Assembly (NCBI RefSeq): GCF_000378125.1
Contig: NZ_KB899243.1
Coordinates: 372,001 to 436,000 of the forward strand
Source: Rudaea cellulosilytica DSM 22992
GTDB lineage: Bacteria; Pseudomonadota; Gammaproteobacteria; Xanthomonadales; Rhodanobacteraceae
Reading direction: 5' to 3'
Length of the DNA stretch: 64,000 bases
The position numbers and the translations under genes are program-made. Of this stretch, positions 45,190 through 55,078 are shown in pieces; within the stretch, counting starts at the first letter, position 1, and each line of letters begins with the position of its first letter. The notes under the pieces are model-generated. The model was not told the origin of the DNA. It worked only from the letters and a program-made list of their open reading frames with translations, and searched no databases.

Positions 45190-47076
45190 ATGGCAATCAA
45201 CAGCTTGCCCAATTCGCCGGCGCACCGATCGCTGCCGCCGCTCGCGTCGCTGTCCGCCATTGCAAACCGTTATCTGCTGACTTCCTGGTTTGTCGGCTGG
45301 TCGATCTTCTTCGCCTGGACCTCGATCTGCGCGATCATAAATTTCAGCCTGCGCCAGCCGTTTTCGGACGAGTTCGTCAACTATCAAACGTTTCTTAATC
45401 TGCCGTTTCCGGCCAACGTGTTGCAGCCGGGCAATGGCCACCGTCCGATCTTTCCCAACCTCATCATCGAAGCGGAGAACCGCTGGTTCGCCGCCGACCA
45501 CTCGCTGCAATTCGTGTTCGGCCTGTTCTGCGCCGTGCTGACAGCGCTCGCCGTCGCGCTGTGCGCCTGGCGCGAACGCCAACTGACACCCGCAGCGCGC
45601 GCGGCTTGCATCATGCTCGGCACGCTCGGCGTGCTCGGCCTCGTCAACGGGCGCATGCTGTTCCACAGCTACGAATCGTTGCATGTCTACCTGCTCACGC
45701 TGTCGGTCGCGATCGCCGGCATCGCCACGTTCGAGGCCTGGCGGCGGCAGCAATGGCGCTGGCTATTGGCGGCCTGTACCGCGTGCACGGTCGCGATGTT
45801 CTGCTTCGGCTCCGGCGTCGCCAGCTTTCCCGCCGTGATCGTCCTCGCTTTCGCGCTGCGCCTGCCGGCGCGCTGGTATGCGATTCCGGCGGCCGTCCTG
45901 GCGTTTTGCCTTTTCTTGTACCTGATCGCGCTGCCCGGCGACCAGAGCGTGCGCAACGTGCTCACGTTCCGCCCGCTCGACAGCCTTCTCGTCGCCGCCG
46001 ACTGGATCTCCTCGCCGTGGGTGCGGCTCTGGCTGGGCCATGCGCCGCCGGCGCTCGACGATTCGTTCACCAATGCGATGCCGTACGCGCGCTTCGGCAA
46101 GCAGGTCGTCGCCAGCGCAACCTGGCTGCAAAGTGCAAGCGGCCTGTCATGGCGCATGCTCTCACGCCTGGTCGGCTTCGCCGGCATCGGCCTGTTCCTG
46201 CTGCTGCTCGGCCGCTTCACTTTCGTGCGCGATGCGAAGCCGACGCGTCTGCAGGCGCTGGCGCTCATGTTCGGTCTGTTCGCACTCGCCACCGCCACGG
46301 TGATCAGCCTTGGTCGGCTCGACTACTTCGTCAAATATCCCGAACAGGTCTGGGCGGACCGCTACGTCGTTTGGCCCAACCTGTTCTGGTGCGGGCTTGC
46401 TATCCTGCTCATAGTCGAAGCGCAGCGCCTGCGCTGGAGGACGCTCACCCTAGCCGGTTCGGCATTCCTGATCCTGCTGCCGCTCGTCGCGCTGCCGACC
46501 CAACACACGTACGCCGGCTGGGCGAGCATCGTCTATCGCCATTCGCAACAGGCGGCAGCGATCGTGCGCAGCGGCCTGTTCGAGATCGGGCTCTTTCCCG
46601 ATGGTGCCGATGCTAGCGCCGGCGACGTGCAGCGCAGCCTCGCGCTGTTCAAGCAAAGGCATCTTGCCATGTTCGCCGATCCCTCGTTCGAGGAGATCGA
46701 TAGCATCTGGAACAGACCAATCGAAGCTTCCGATCATTTCAAAGGCGAAGCGCATGTCTATAACGCGTTGGACGATTCGTCGACCGGCATGCATGCCGCC
46801 CATTTCGAAGGCAAGATCAACGCCGGCGCCGCCGAAGTTCAACGAGAAGGGCAGCTTGCCGTGCTCGATGAAAGCAACCGCATCGTCGGACTCGCCGAGT
46901 TCAGCTACATCGTGCGCGACAGTGCGCTGCTATTCGACACGCCGCGCAAAACCGGCTTCGATGGGTACATTCGCAACTATCGCAGCGACGGGCGCTACCG
47001 GCTCGTGATCCTTTTGTACAGTCAACGGAATGCAGCTGTGCTTGGCGACATCGCCCCCGTCTCTCTGCCGAAGTAA
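45190..47076 (+). CDS. Polytopic membrane protein, possible GT-C glycosyltransferase
   Basis: A 628-residue protein with about ten transmembrane helices in the first 430 residues and a soluble C-terminal domain of about 150 residues. No named family is recognised with certainty. An acidic residue after the first helix (LRQPFSDEFVNYQTFLN, then GNGHRPIFPNLI) lies where GT-C enzymes place catalytic acids. The location beside GtrA/GtrB-like genes suggests a periplasmic sugar transferase acting on LPS, comparable to the strain-specific GtrC type. This is inference. Confidence 0.65.
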   Translation: MAINSLPNSPAHRSLPPLASLSAIANRYLLTSWFVGWSIFFAWTSICAIINFSLRQPFSDEFVNYQTFLNLPFPANVLQPGNGHRPIFPNLIIEAENRWFAADHSLQFVFGLFCAVLTALAVALCAWRERQLTPAARAACIMLGTLGVLGLVNGRMLFHSYESLHVYLLTLSVAIAGIATFEAWRRQQWRWLLAACTACTVAMFCFGSGVASFPAVIVLAFALRLPARWYAIPAAVLAFCLFLYLIALPGDQSVRNVLTFRPLDSLLVAADWISSPWVRLWLGHAPPALDDSFTNAMPYARFGKQVVASATWLQSASGLSWRMLSRLVGFAGIGLFLLLLGRFTFVRDAKPTRLQALALMFGLFALATATVISLGRLDYFVKYPEQVWADRYVVWPNLFWCGLAILLIVEAQRLRWRTLTLAGSAFLILLPLVALPTQHTYAGWASIVYRHSQQAAAIVRSGLFEIGLFPDGADASAGDVQRSLALFKQRHLAMFADPSFEEIDSIWNRPIEASDHFKGEAHVYNALDDSSTGMHAAHFEGKINAGAAEVQREGQLAVLDESNRIVGLAEFSYIVRDSALLFDTPRKTGFDGYIRNYRSDGRYRLVILLYSQRNAAVLGDIAPVSLPK

Positions 47077-47136
47077 TGAATCTCAGTCGGGTATCAGCAA
47101 CGGCACAATCGCCACTCATTAAAATGGAGTTTTACA

Positions 47137-47947
47137 GTGACTCAGATACCCGGGAATTTTGACGAATACTTGCATCTGTTCGCCCCACATGGCGGAACGG
47201 ATATCTCCTATCGCGTCACCATTACCAACGTTACATCCAGACCAAGCAACGTATTTTGAGCAATTGGGATCGCGCACGCGGCAACAAGTTGCTTGACATC
47301 GGCGCACACTGGCTGCATCAAGCAATTCTCTATGCGATCGATGGCTTCGAAGTCACAGGAGTTGACTTACCTGTCACATTCGACCGGGATAACGTGCGTG
47401 CTCTCGCCAAAGCTCACGATATTCGGCTACTGCCCAACTCTGACCTTGAGCACGCCTCCGCGTTGAAGGAGATTCCGGACAACACGTTCGACATTGTGCT
47501 TTTTACTGAGATCATCGAGCACATCACTTTCAATCCGGTCGCGATGTGGAGACAGATCTATCGCATCATGAAACCTGGCGCACGATTGATTGTAACCACG
47601 CCGAACTACTACGCTTTGCGAGGCCGGAGTGGAATTTGAAGCGATTTCTTGCGCGTTTTGGCGGTGGCCTAGAGGTTCTGGACATCCTGAGTCGGCATAC
47701 ATACGCGCATCACTGGAAAGAATACTCACTGCGCGAGCTCATCTACTACTTCTGTGTACTATCACCGGATTTCGATTGCGTCGATAGAGCATACGTTGAG
47801 GAATACGAACCAGGTTATCTCGGCAAATATGGTGGCAAGATCGTGCATTGGATTGAACGGAGCGTACCACTATTGCGTCCCGATCTTTACCTTGTGGTAG
47901 AGCTCAAGAGCAAAGAAAAGGGTATTGTCGTCGAACCGCATCGGTGA
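47137..47947 (+). pseudogene. Frameshifted class I methyltransferase
   Basis: Three frames together encode one methyltransferase. The first (GTG at 47137 after TGGAG) reads to about 47205; the second continues YQRYIQTKQRILSNW, with SAM loop LLDIGAHWLHQAI and FTEIIEHITF, to the TGA at 47637; the third continues WNLKRFLARFGGG to 47947. Each step loses one base. The DNA is visibly less GC-rich than its neighbours (28 of 60 bases at 47701-47760, against 39 of 60 at 46501-46560), suggesting acquisition. Decay is likely; sequencing error cannot be excluded. Confidence 0.75.
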
Positions 47948-47990
47948 CTTGCATTAGTCATATTTCGTCTATCAAAATAATTATGTTCTC

Positions 47991-49949
47991 ATGAAGAAAA
48001 TGCAGTTATTGAAACGAGCGCGCGCTACCCCAGCGACGTCCCTCCTTAAGCTGCTCGCCGCGTTGTGTTTTCTCTTTGCCCTCTTTGTAGCACTGCGCTA
48101 CGCCAACCAACTTCCGTTTGACCTGCATTCGTTCCGTCAAACGCAAACGGCGCTGACTTCGTATTGGTTCGTCCACGAGGGATTCCGGCTCGACTATCAA
48201 ACCCCCGTCGTCGGTTATCCATGGTCGGTCCCGTTCGAATTTCCGATCTATCAGCTCCTCGTCGCCATCGTCGTCAAGGCCACCGGTGCGCGGCTCGACG
48301 TGGTCGGTCGCCTGCTGTCTTTCCTGTTCCTGGTCGGCTGCGTGTTTCCTGTGCGCAGCGTGATGCGCAAGCTCGATCTGTCGAGCACGGTCTTCTACGC
48401 CTTCGTCGCGCTGCTGTTTTCCAGCCCGATATACGTATATTGGGGGCGGACCTTCATGGTCGAGACCGCCGCGCTGTTTTTTGCTGTATGCGCATTGCCG
48501 TTCTTCGTCGACCTGCTGGACTCGCCTCGGGTGAAGCCCATCGCATGGTTCACCCTGTTTTCCACTTTGGCGATGCTGCAAAAAGCGACGACGGAACTGC
48601 CCCTGCTCATGGTGCTCGCCATGGTCTACGCCGTCCACGCGCTGCGCATCGGCGAGGGCTGGAAGGCCGCGTTCAATCCGCGCACGCTGGCAGTGGCTGT
48701 AGTCTGCTTCGCCATTCCCGTAGTCGTCGGCGCGGCTTGGACGATTTACACGGACCAGGTCAAGCAACTCAATCCGACCGGCACGCAACTGACGTCAGGC
48801 GCCCTGACCGAATGGAACTGGGGAACCCTGGCGCAACGCAGTTCACGCGATTTTTATCTCGAGGTGATCTGGCGGCGGCTGTTCGAACAGAATCTCGCCG
48901 GGCTACTCGGCCTGTTCGCGTATCTGTCAGCATTCATCCTGCTTCCGCGAACCCGCCGCAGGGAAAAATTCGTCGTCGCAATCTGCCTGCTCGCGGGGCT
49001 GCTGCCGCCGCTGATGTTCTCCAACCTGCATCGCGAGCACTTCTACTACCCAACGGCGAACGTGATTTTCCCGCTGTTCGGGCTTGCCGTCATCGCTGGC
49101 GCCTGCGCCGAGGAGGGCTCACGCCGTGCGGCACTCGCTCTGGTCGGTGTCGCCATCGCCGTCGTCACCAACCTGGCGGCTTTCCGCGAGCACTACTTTA
49201 CCGTCGCTGCCACGCGATTCGACTCGTTCAATTCGCGCGATATAGCGATCGGTCGGATTCTCCGACGCGAAGTTCCGGAATCCCAATCCATCGCCGCCTA
49301 CGGTTTCGACTGGAGCTCGACTGTCGCCTATTTTTCCGAACGCAAGGCGTTTACCGTCGCTCCATGGTTCAAGCGTTACGACGAGGCAGTGCAACATCCC
49401 GAAGCGTTCGTCGGCGATGCCCCGCTCGGTGGCGTCGCAGGGTGCCTGGCCGATGCCGACCCCTACTTCATGCCCATGCTACGCTCTGGGTTCACCAAGG
49501 GCTGGAACTTCGCCAGCACGCACGGTTGTTATGTCGCGACGCCCGAGCGGCCGCTGCCGAAACTCGACATGCCACCGCGCCGCAATGACGCCTGCGAAGG
49601 CAGTATCGACTCCGCTACTGCGCTGCTCGACCCGAAGACAAAAAAACCCCTCGACCATATCGTCCATATCTGGGGATGGACGACCGTATCCGGCGCCGAT
49701 GGCAAGTCCGGTGGCGATGTCCATATCACGCTGACCGACGCGTCGGGCGCAACGACGATCCGCCGCGCTTTGCGCGTTCCGCGTGCAGATATCTCCGCCC
49801 AATTCCATCGCAAGAAGCTGGACGACGCCGGCTTCTCGCTGATCATGGACGCTTCGAAACTGGAAGGCCGCTACAAAGTCGGCGTGATCCGCGAGGCAAA
49901 CGGGCAATTGGAAACCTGCCAGTGGCAGAAAGATCTTCTGATCGAATAG
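47991..49949 (+). CDS. GT-C/PMT-like membrane glycosyltransferase
   Basis: A 652-residue protein with about eleven transmembrane helices up to residue 400 and a soluble C-terminal domain. After the first helix comes LPFDLHSFRQTQTAL, the D-x-H-S-x-R-Q pattern found in ArnT/PMT-type transferases that use polyprenyl-phosphate sugars. FSNLHREHFYYPTANVIFPL sits between helices. The likely role is periplasmic transfer of a sugar onto LPS or protein using the carrier made by the GtrB-like enzyme. The first 100 bases are AT-richer and adjoin the pseudogene. Confidence 0.8.
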   Translation: MKKMQLLKRARATPATSLLKLLAALCFLFALFVALRYANQLPFDLHSFRQTQTALTSYWFVHEGFRLDYQTPVVGYPWSVPFEFPIYQLLVAIVVKATGARLDVVGRLLSFLFLVGCVFPVRSVMRKLDLSSTVFYAFVALLFSSPIYVYWGRTFMVETAALFFAVCALPFFVDLLDSPRVKPIAWFTLFSTLAMLQKATTELPLLMVLAMVYAVHALRIGEGWKAAFNPRTLAVAVVCFAIPVVVGAAWTIYTDQVKQLNPTGTQLTSGALTEWNWGTLAQRSSRDFYLEVIWRRLFEQNLAGLLGLFAYLSAFILLPRTRRREKFVVAICLLAGLLPPLMFSNLHREHFYYPTANVIFPLFGLAVIAGACAEEGSRRAALALVGVAIAVVTNLAAFREHYFTVAATRFDSFNSRDIAIGRILRREVPESQSIAAYGFDWSSTVAYFSERKAFTVAPWFKRYDEAVQHPEAFVGDAPLGGVAGCLADADPYFMPMLRSGFTKGWNFASTHGCYVATPERPLPKLDMPPRRNDACEGSIDSATALLDPKTKKPLDHIVHIWGWTTVSGADGKSGGDVHITLTDASGATTIRRALRVPRADISAQFHRKKLDDAGFSLIMDASKLEGRYKVGVIREANGQLETCQWQKDLLIE

Positions 49950-49955
49950 CCCGGC

Positions 49956-50672
49956 TCAGCGCGCGCGTTGCTCGTCCAGCGTCAGCGCCACCTTGTCGCG
50001 CAGATAGACCGGCAGCGCGGCTTCGGGTGCGGCCCCTTCGCCGCGGGCGAAACGCGGCGCGGCGAGGCGCAGCACGGCGCGCGCCTGCGGATAGCGTTTG
50101 CCGTCGGCGAATGAAGGCGATGCAGGCAGGCGCGCGGCAAGCGCTTCGCGATAGGCATCCCAGCCGCTGCCGACCACGCACCACTGCGCCTCGTGAACTT
50201 GTGGATTTTGCGGCAAAATCCACTTTTCCGCGGGACCGACCGCTTCGTCCGAAATCGCCTCGACCAGGCCTTCGGCCGTGCGCCGGAACGCTCCCGTGTA
50301 GACCTCGCCCATGCGCGCGTCGATCACGGCGAGGATGGGGGCATCGCGATGTGCCACGTCATCGGGCGCATCGAGCGCAAGCGCGGCGAGCGAGGATACC
50401 GGCACGACCGGCAGGTCGAGTCCGAGCGCGAGGCCTTGCGCGACCGAAATCGCCAGGCGCACGCCGGTAAACGCGCCGGGGCCGCGCCCGACCGCGATGC
50501 CGTCGAGATCGCGGCGAGCGAGTCCCGCTTCCGCGAGCAATGACTCGATCATCGGCAGGATCAGCTCGGCGTGTCGACGCGGCGCCAGCTCGCTGCGCTC
50601 GATAATCTTGCCGTCGAAGCCCAATGCGGCGGAACAGGCTTCGGTGGCGGTATCGATGGCAAGCAGGTTCAT
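49956..50672 (-). CDS. tsaB: tRNA threonylcarbamoyladenosine biosynthesis protein TsaB
   Basis: Scaffold partner of TsaD in making t6A37 in ANN-decoding tRNAs. It has 238 residues with LLAIDTATEACSAAL at the N-terminus, GRGPGAFTGVRLAISVAQGLALGL and ARMGEVYTGAF, all typical. The ATG at 50672 gives the family start; the longer frame upstream overlaps creD in another frame. It converges with the GT-C gene. Confidence 0.95.
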   Translation of the reverse strand: MNLLAIDTATEACSAALGFDGKIIERSELAPRRHAELILPMIESLLAEAGLARRDLDGIAVGRGPGAFTGVRLAISVAQGLALGLDLPVVPVSSLAALALDAPDDVAHRDAPILAVIDARMGEVYTGAFRRTAEGLVEAISDEAVGPAEKWILPQNPQVHEAQWCVVGSGWDAYREALAARLPASPSFADGKRYPQARAVLRLAAPRFARGEGAAPEAALPVYLRDKVALTLDEQRAR

Positions 50673-50719
50673 GGACAATTCTCGTTTTTGTTTGCCTTGC
50701 CCACGGGACAAGGGAAACA

Positions 50720-52063
50720 TCAATTTGTTGCGGCGGCGTAAGTATACCAATCGACTTTCCGCGTCAGATACATCAGCGCCGCGACGACGGCGAGCAGCGC
50801 GATCGCTCCCATCAGCAACGAATACTGCTCGCTGACCACGAGACCATAGAGCAGCGCGTAGATCAGCGCCAGCGCGGCACCGAGCATGGCTCCCGCTTTG
50901 CGGGCCTGCAATACGGCTGCTGCGTAACCGCCGACGAGCAGGACCACGGCCGCCGCGGCGGCGAGATAGGCCCAGGCGAAACCGATCTGTTCGGACAGCG
51001 CGAGCAGCACAACGTAGAACGTCGTCAGCGCGAGCCCGACAAGCAGATATTGCACCGGATGCACGCGCAGTTTCTTCAATACCTCGAACAGGAAGAACGC
51101 GACGAAGGTGAGCGCGACAAACAGCACGCCGTATTTGCCCGCGCGTTCGTTCTGCTGATACAGGTCCGCCGGCTGATACAGGTTGACACCGAATGCCGCG
51201 GCGGCGGGATCGACGCCACCCTCGCCTTCTTGCCAGTGCTGGCCGTAGCTGCGGTTGAGATCGAGCACCTGCCATTGCGCGGAGAATCCCTTCTCGTCGA
51301 CCGCGCGCTGCGCGGGCAGAAACGCGCCGCCGAAGCCGGGATTCGGCCACGGCGCGGCGAGATGCGCTTCGGTGCGGCGCGCGAGCGGCAGAAACTGCAG
51401 GCTGCCGGTGCCGGCGAGAGTCAGGTTCAACTCGAAGCGATGCGCTTCGTCGTCCTTTGGCGTCTTCAGCCAGCCGGACAGATCGATCGGAAGCGCGATC
51501 GCGCGCATCGCGCCGTTGCCGTTGGCGGGACCGAACGCGTGCTCGCCGTCATCGATCTTCAGCGCCGAGATGCGGCGGATGCCGCGCACGTCGGCCAGCG
51601 GCAGGCGCAGCTCGGCGCGATCGAAGAGATATGTCGTCTCGCGGGTCTCGTCGGGCGCAGCCTTGCGTCCTTCGAGCGCGCGCAGGTCGCGGGTGAGGAA
51701 CTGTCCGGAGATTTTCAGCTCGCCCGTATACACCGGCGTCGAATAGATACCGTAGCTGCGTACCTCCGTTGCCAACGTGCCGTCGATATCGAGCCGGTCG
51801 GCGAGCAGGATCTCCGTGCTGTCCTGCGTGATCCAGCCGTTCGACGTCTGCACGCGCACGCGCTTGGGGATCGCGAGCACCGGACCGCCGACGTTCTGCG
51901 CCGCACCCCAACGTTGCGCGATATCGGCGAGCGCCTGCGCGCGCAAGCCGCTGCGCTCGCCGATCAGGCTCTGCACCTGGACCAGCGGGATCAGCATCAG
52001 CAGCGCGAGGAAACCGATGCCAAGCACCTTGAACGTGATCGATTGCGGAAGATTCAGTGCCAT
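50720..52063 (-). CDS. creD: CreD-family inner-membrane protein
   Basis: A 447-residue protein: one N-terminal helix (FKVLGIGFLALLMLIPLV), a large periplasmic domain (about 30-300) with GGPVLAIPKRVRV and DLNRSYGQHW, then five or six C-terminal helices. CreD is controlled by CreBC in enterics and affects colicin tolerance and beta-lactam response; the molecular role is unknown. No creBC pair lies next to it. GGAG precedes the ATG. Confidence 0.9.
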   Translation of the reverse strand: MALNLPQSITFKVLGIGFLALLMLIPLVQVQSLIGERSGLRAQALADIAQRWGAAQNVGGPVLAIPKRVRVQTSNGWITQDSTEILLADRLDIDGTLATEVRSYGIYSTPVYTGELKISGQFLTRDLRALEGRKAAPDETRETTYLFDRAELRLPLADVRGIRRISALKIDDGEHAFGPANGNGAMRAIALPIDLSGWLKTPKDDEAHRFELNLTLAGTGSLQFLPLARRTEAHLAAPWPNPGFGGAFLPAQRAVDEKGFSAQWQVLDLNRSYGQHWQEGEGGVDPAAAAFGVNLYQPADLYQQNERAGKYGVLFVALTFVAFFLFEVLKKLRVHPVQYLLVGLALTTFYVVLLALSEQIGFAWAYLAAAAAVVLLVGGYAAAVLQARKAGAMLGAALALIYALLYGLVVSEQYSLLMGAIALLAVVAALMYLTRKVDWYTYAAATN

Positions 52064-52172
52064 CGCCCGTCTCCGTGGAAGTCGAATGGCATTGCAGCGC
52101 TGGTGCGGGCGCGGTGTAGGGTGGGATTCGGGCGAAACGGAGACGGAAGCGGGCGATGCCGTGGCGCTAGCG

Positions 52173-52970
52173 TCAGAGAAGTTGCGGCGGGGATGCCTCG
52201 TAGCAGCGCAGCAACTGCTTGCACAGCGTCTCGTCGGTCGAATACTCGCTCGCATCGATCGAAGCGATCGGCCGCACCGGCACGCTCGCGTTGGTGAAGA
52301 ACGCGGCGCGGAATTCGCCGATTTCTGCGAGCTGGACCGTGCGCACGACGCTGCCGATGCCCGCGCGCGCGAGACCCGCCTTGAGCAATTGCATGGAGAC
52401 ACCGTCGAGCTGTGGCGCATCCGGCCAGACGATGTCGCCGGCGCGATCGACGAAACCGATGTTCCAGATCGAGCCTTCGCTGATGCGGCCGTCGGCATCG
52501 ACGAACAGCGCATCGTCGTATCCCGCCAGGCGGGCGAGACGGCGATGGTGGAACAGCGGGAACGTGCCGACGTGTTTGATCGACGGAAGGTCTCGCGCGT
52601 AGCGGAACGATTTCACGCGTAACGATGTGGCCGCATGGCTTGATGCGGGCGCGCCGATCACGAGCACATCGGCTTCAACCGCCTGATCGAGACGCTCGCG
52701 GTCGAGCGCGCGCGCGAAGACGTTGACGCGTACGGACAATTCGCGCGCCTCGCCCGCGACCGCTTGGCGCAGGTAGCCGCGCACACGCTCGCGATCAAGC
52801 TCGCTGCCGAACAGTTCGCGCGTGGCGTGCTGCAGGCGATCGAGATGCAGGTCGAGACCGCGCACCTTTCCATCCTCGACACGAAACGCGGTGAAGTGAC
52901 CGTAGTTCGTCTGCACGAGATGACGCAGGTCGTCGGCACTTGCCGGCTCGCCGTTCAATAGGATTTTCAT
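52173..52970 (-). CDS. Class-IV aminotransferase-fold PLP enzyme
   Basis: A 265-residue protein of the branched-chain aminotransferase/4-amino-4-deoxychorismate lyase fold. Marks are LDLHLDRLQHATRELFG, SIKHVGTFPLFHHRR, whose lysine is the candidate PLP ligand, and DGRISEGSIWNIGFVD. It could be PabC-like or a D-amino-acid-type transaminase; the sequence does not decide. The ATG at 52970 is chosen because GGATG precedes it; one at 52982 is possible. Confidence 0.8.
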   Translation of the reverse strand: MKILLNGEPASADDLRHLVQTNYGHFTAFRVEDGKVRGLDLHLDRLQHATRELFGSELDRERVRGYLRQAVAGEARELSVRVNVFARALDRERLDQAVEADVLVIGAPASSHAATSLRVKSFRYARDLPSIKHVGTFPLFHHRRLARLAGYDDALFVDADGRISEGSIWNIGFVDRAGDIVWPDAPQLDGVSMQLLKAGLARAGIGSVVRTVQLAEIGEFRAAFFTNASVPVRPIASIDASEYSTDETLCKQLLRCYEASPPQLL

Positions 52971-53042
52971 GCGCTCATCCATGAGCGCGAAGATCAAGAA
53001 GCGGCCGTACCTGACCGCACTTCTCAACAAAATCTCGATTGA

Positions 53043-54971
53043 TCATGGCGTCGTCGCAATCGCGAAAAAATTCTGCACGTCGCCTAGCTCGCGCGTCAGC
53101 GGCATCGGCGGCAGGCTGCGCAGGAACAGTTTGCCGTAAGCCTTGGTCGTCAGGCGTGGATCGCACAGCATGAGCACGCCGCGGTCGGCGACATCGCGGA
53201 TCAACCGCCCCGCCCCCTGCTTGAGCGCGATCACCGCGGCCGGCACCTGCCAGTCAAAGAACGGATTGGCGCCGCTATCGCGCAGCGCATTGAGGCGCGC
53301 GACGAGCACGGGGTCATCGGGTGCGGCAAACGGCAGCTTGTCGATGATGACGCAGCTAAGGGCCTCGCCCGCGACATCGACCCCCTCCCAGAAGCTCGCC
53401 GCACCGAGCAGCACGCCGTTGCCCGACTCGCGGAATTCGGTGAGCAACTGATGCCGCGGCGCCGTGCCCTGGATGAAAAGTGGAAAAGTGGAATCGGCAA
53501 GCAGTTCCGCCGCGCGGCGCAGCGCGCGATGCGAGGTGAACAGCAGGAACGTGCGCCCGCGCGCCGCGTCAAGAACGGGCCGCGCCGCTGCGATCACGCG
53601 CTCGGTGTAATCCTGCGCATTCGGGTCGGGCAGCCCTTTCGGTACATAGGCCAGGGCCTGGCGTGCGTAGTCGAACGGGCTGTCGAGACTCAGGCGCACC
53701 GGGTCATCGAGACCGAGTTGCCGCGAAAAATGCTGGAAGTCCCCGGCGACCGACAGCGTCGCCGAAGTGAAGATCCAGCTCGCGTGCGAGGCTTCGCGCA
53801 GCGCGCGCATCGGCGGCGCCAGGTCGAGCGGTGTCGCATGAAATGAAAAGCCTTGCTGGAACAACTCGTACCAATGCACGGCGTCGTGCGCGGCGCCGTC
53901 GAGCACCGCATGCAGGCGCTGGCACATGCCTTCGGCGCGTTGCTGTAGCGAATCCATCCCACGCGATCGTTCCGCATGCGGCGCCAGCGCCTCGGCGAGT
54001 TTGCGCAGCGCTTCTTCGAGCTCGTGCAGTTCGCTCTGCGCGATGCTGTCGTTCTCGATCAGTGCGAACGCGCCTTTCGCCGGCAGTTTGTCGAGCGCGA
54101 GGCGCGTGCGACGCAGCGCGGGCGCGACCGCCTCGATCGGCTCCTTCAGTGTGGCCAGTGCGCCCGTCACCGAGGCGCATTCGGCCAACGCGTCCTGCGC
54201 GAGTTCGGTGATCTGGCGCGAGGTGATGCTCGTGGAAAAGAACACACCTGCCAGTTCGGGAATCTGGTGCGCCTCGTCGAGAATGAAGGCCTGCGCGCCA
54301 GGAAGGATCTCGCCGAAGCCCTCCTGCTTGATCGCGAGATCGGCGAACAAGAGATGATGATTGACGACAACGAGATCGGCCTCCTGCGCTGCGCGCCGCG
54401 CCTTGACGACGAAGCAGTCTCCGAACATCGGACACTCGGCGCCGAGGCAATTCTCCGCGGTCGAAGTCACCCGCGGCCACAACGGCGAATCCTCAGGCAC
54501 CTCGGCAAACTCGCCGCGATCGCCGGACCCCGTGCGTTTGGCCCAGGCGCGGATCGCCTGCAGATGCGCGACCTGCTCGCGCGAAGTCAGCCGCCCGTCG
54601 CGCGCGACCTGATCGGTGCGGTACAGGCACAGATAATTCGCCCGCCCCTTGAGCAAACTGGTCTTCAGCCGCGCACCGATCGTCGCACGCACGCGCGGCA
54701 GATCGCGATGGAAGAGCTGGTCCTGCAGTGTTTTCGTGCCGGTCGATACGATGATTCTTTTGCCCGAGCGCAGCGCGGGAACGAGGTAGGCGAACGTCTT
54801 GCCCGTGCCGGTGCCGGCTTCGGCGATCAGCGTCTCGCGATCGGCGATCGCCTCCTCGACCGCTTCGGCCATGACCTGCTGGGATTCACGCGCGGCGAAG
54901 TTCGGCACTTCGTGCGCGAACGGGCCGTTGGGGCCGAGCAGCTCGCGCGCGGATTGGCTATTCGCGTTCAT
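53043..54971 (-). CDS. YoaA/DinG-family ATP-dependent helicase
   Basis: A 642-residue superfamily-2 iron-sulfur helicase of the XPD/DinG type. Walker A AEAGTGTGKT (50-59), DEAH box at 232-235, and four cysteines between motifs Ia and II (C115, C175, C180, C186) that should bind a 4Fe-4S cluster. C-terminal motifs SFWEGVDVAGE and GAGRLIRDVADRG complete it. It unwinds DNA 5' to 3' in repair or replication-conflict processing. YoaA is the closer match by size and motif spacing. Confidence 0.93.
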   Translation of the reverse strand: MNANSQSARELLGPNGPFAHEVPNFAARESQQVMAEAVEEAIADRETLIAEAGTGTGKTFAYLVPALRSGKRIIVSTGTKTLQDQLFHRDLPRVRATIGARLKTSLLKGRANYLCLYRTDQVARDGRLTSREQVAHLQAIRAWAKRTGSGDRGEFAEVPEDSPLWPRVTSTAENCLGAECPMFGDCFVVKARRAAQEADLVVVNHHLLFADLAIKQEGFGEILPGAQAFILDEAHQIPELAGVFFSTSITSRQITELAQDALAECASVTGALATLKEPIEAVAPALRRTRLALDKLPAKGAFALIENDSIAQSELHELEEALRKLAEALAPHAERSRGMDSLQQRAEGMCQRLHAVLDGAAHDAVHWYELFQQGFSFHATPLDLAPPMRALREASHASWIFTSATLSVAGDFQHFSRQLGLDDPVRLSLDSPFDYARQALAYVPKGLPDPNAQDYTERVIAAARPVLDAARGRTFLLFTSHRALRRAAELLADSTFPLFIQGTAPRHQLLTEFRESGNGVLLGAASFWEGVDVAGEALSCVIIDKLPFAAPDDPVLVARLNALRDSGANPFFDWQVPAAVIALKQGAGRLIRDVADRGVLMLCDPRLTTKAYGKLFLRSLPPMPLTRELGDVQNFFAIATTP

Positions 54972-55003
54972 GCCGCTGCGCTCCGCTTTTGCTTGTCTTT
55001 TCT

Positions 55004-55029
55004 CGTCATTCCCGAGTAGACGGGAATCG
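55004..55029 (+). repeat. Short REP-like palindrome
   Basis: CGTCATTCCCG, six bases, CGGGAAT: a variant of the CGTCAT-headed palindromes at 34067 and 55672 with a shorter stem. It lies just upstream of the long repeat copy B. Confidence 0.55.
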
Positions 55030-55078
55030 ATTTTGAACTTGCTTTGCTGTTGGTCTTTTGCACCCGCATCCTTTCTCC

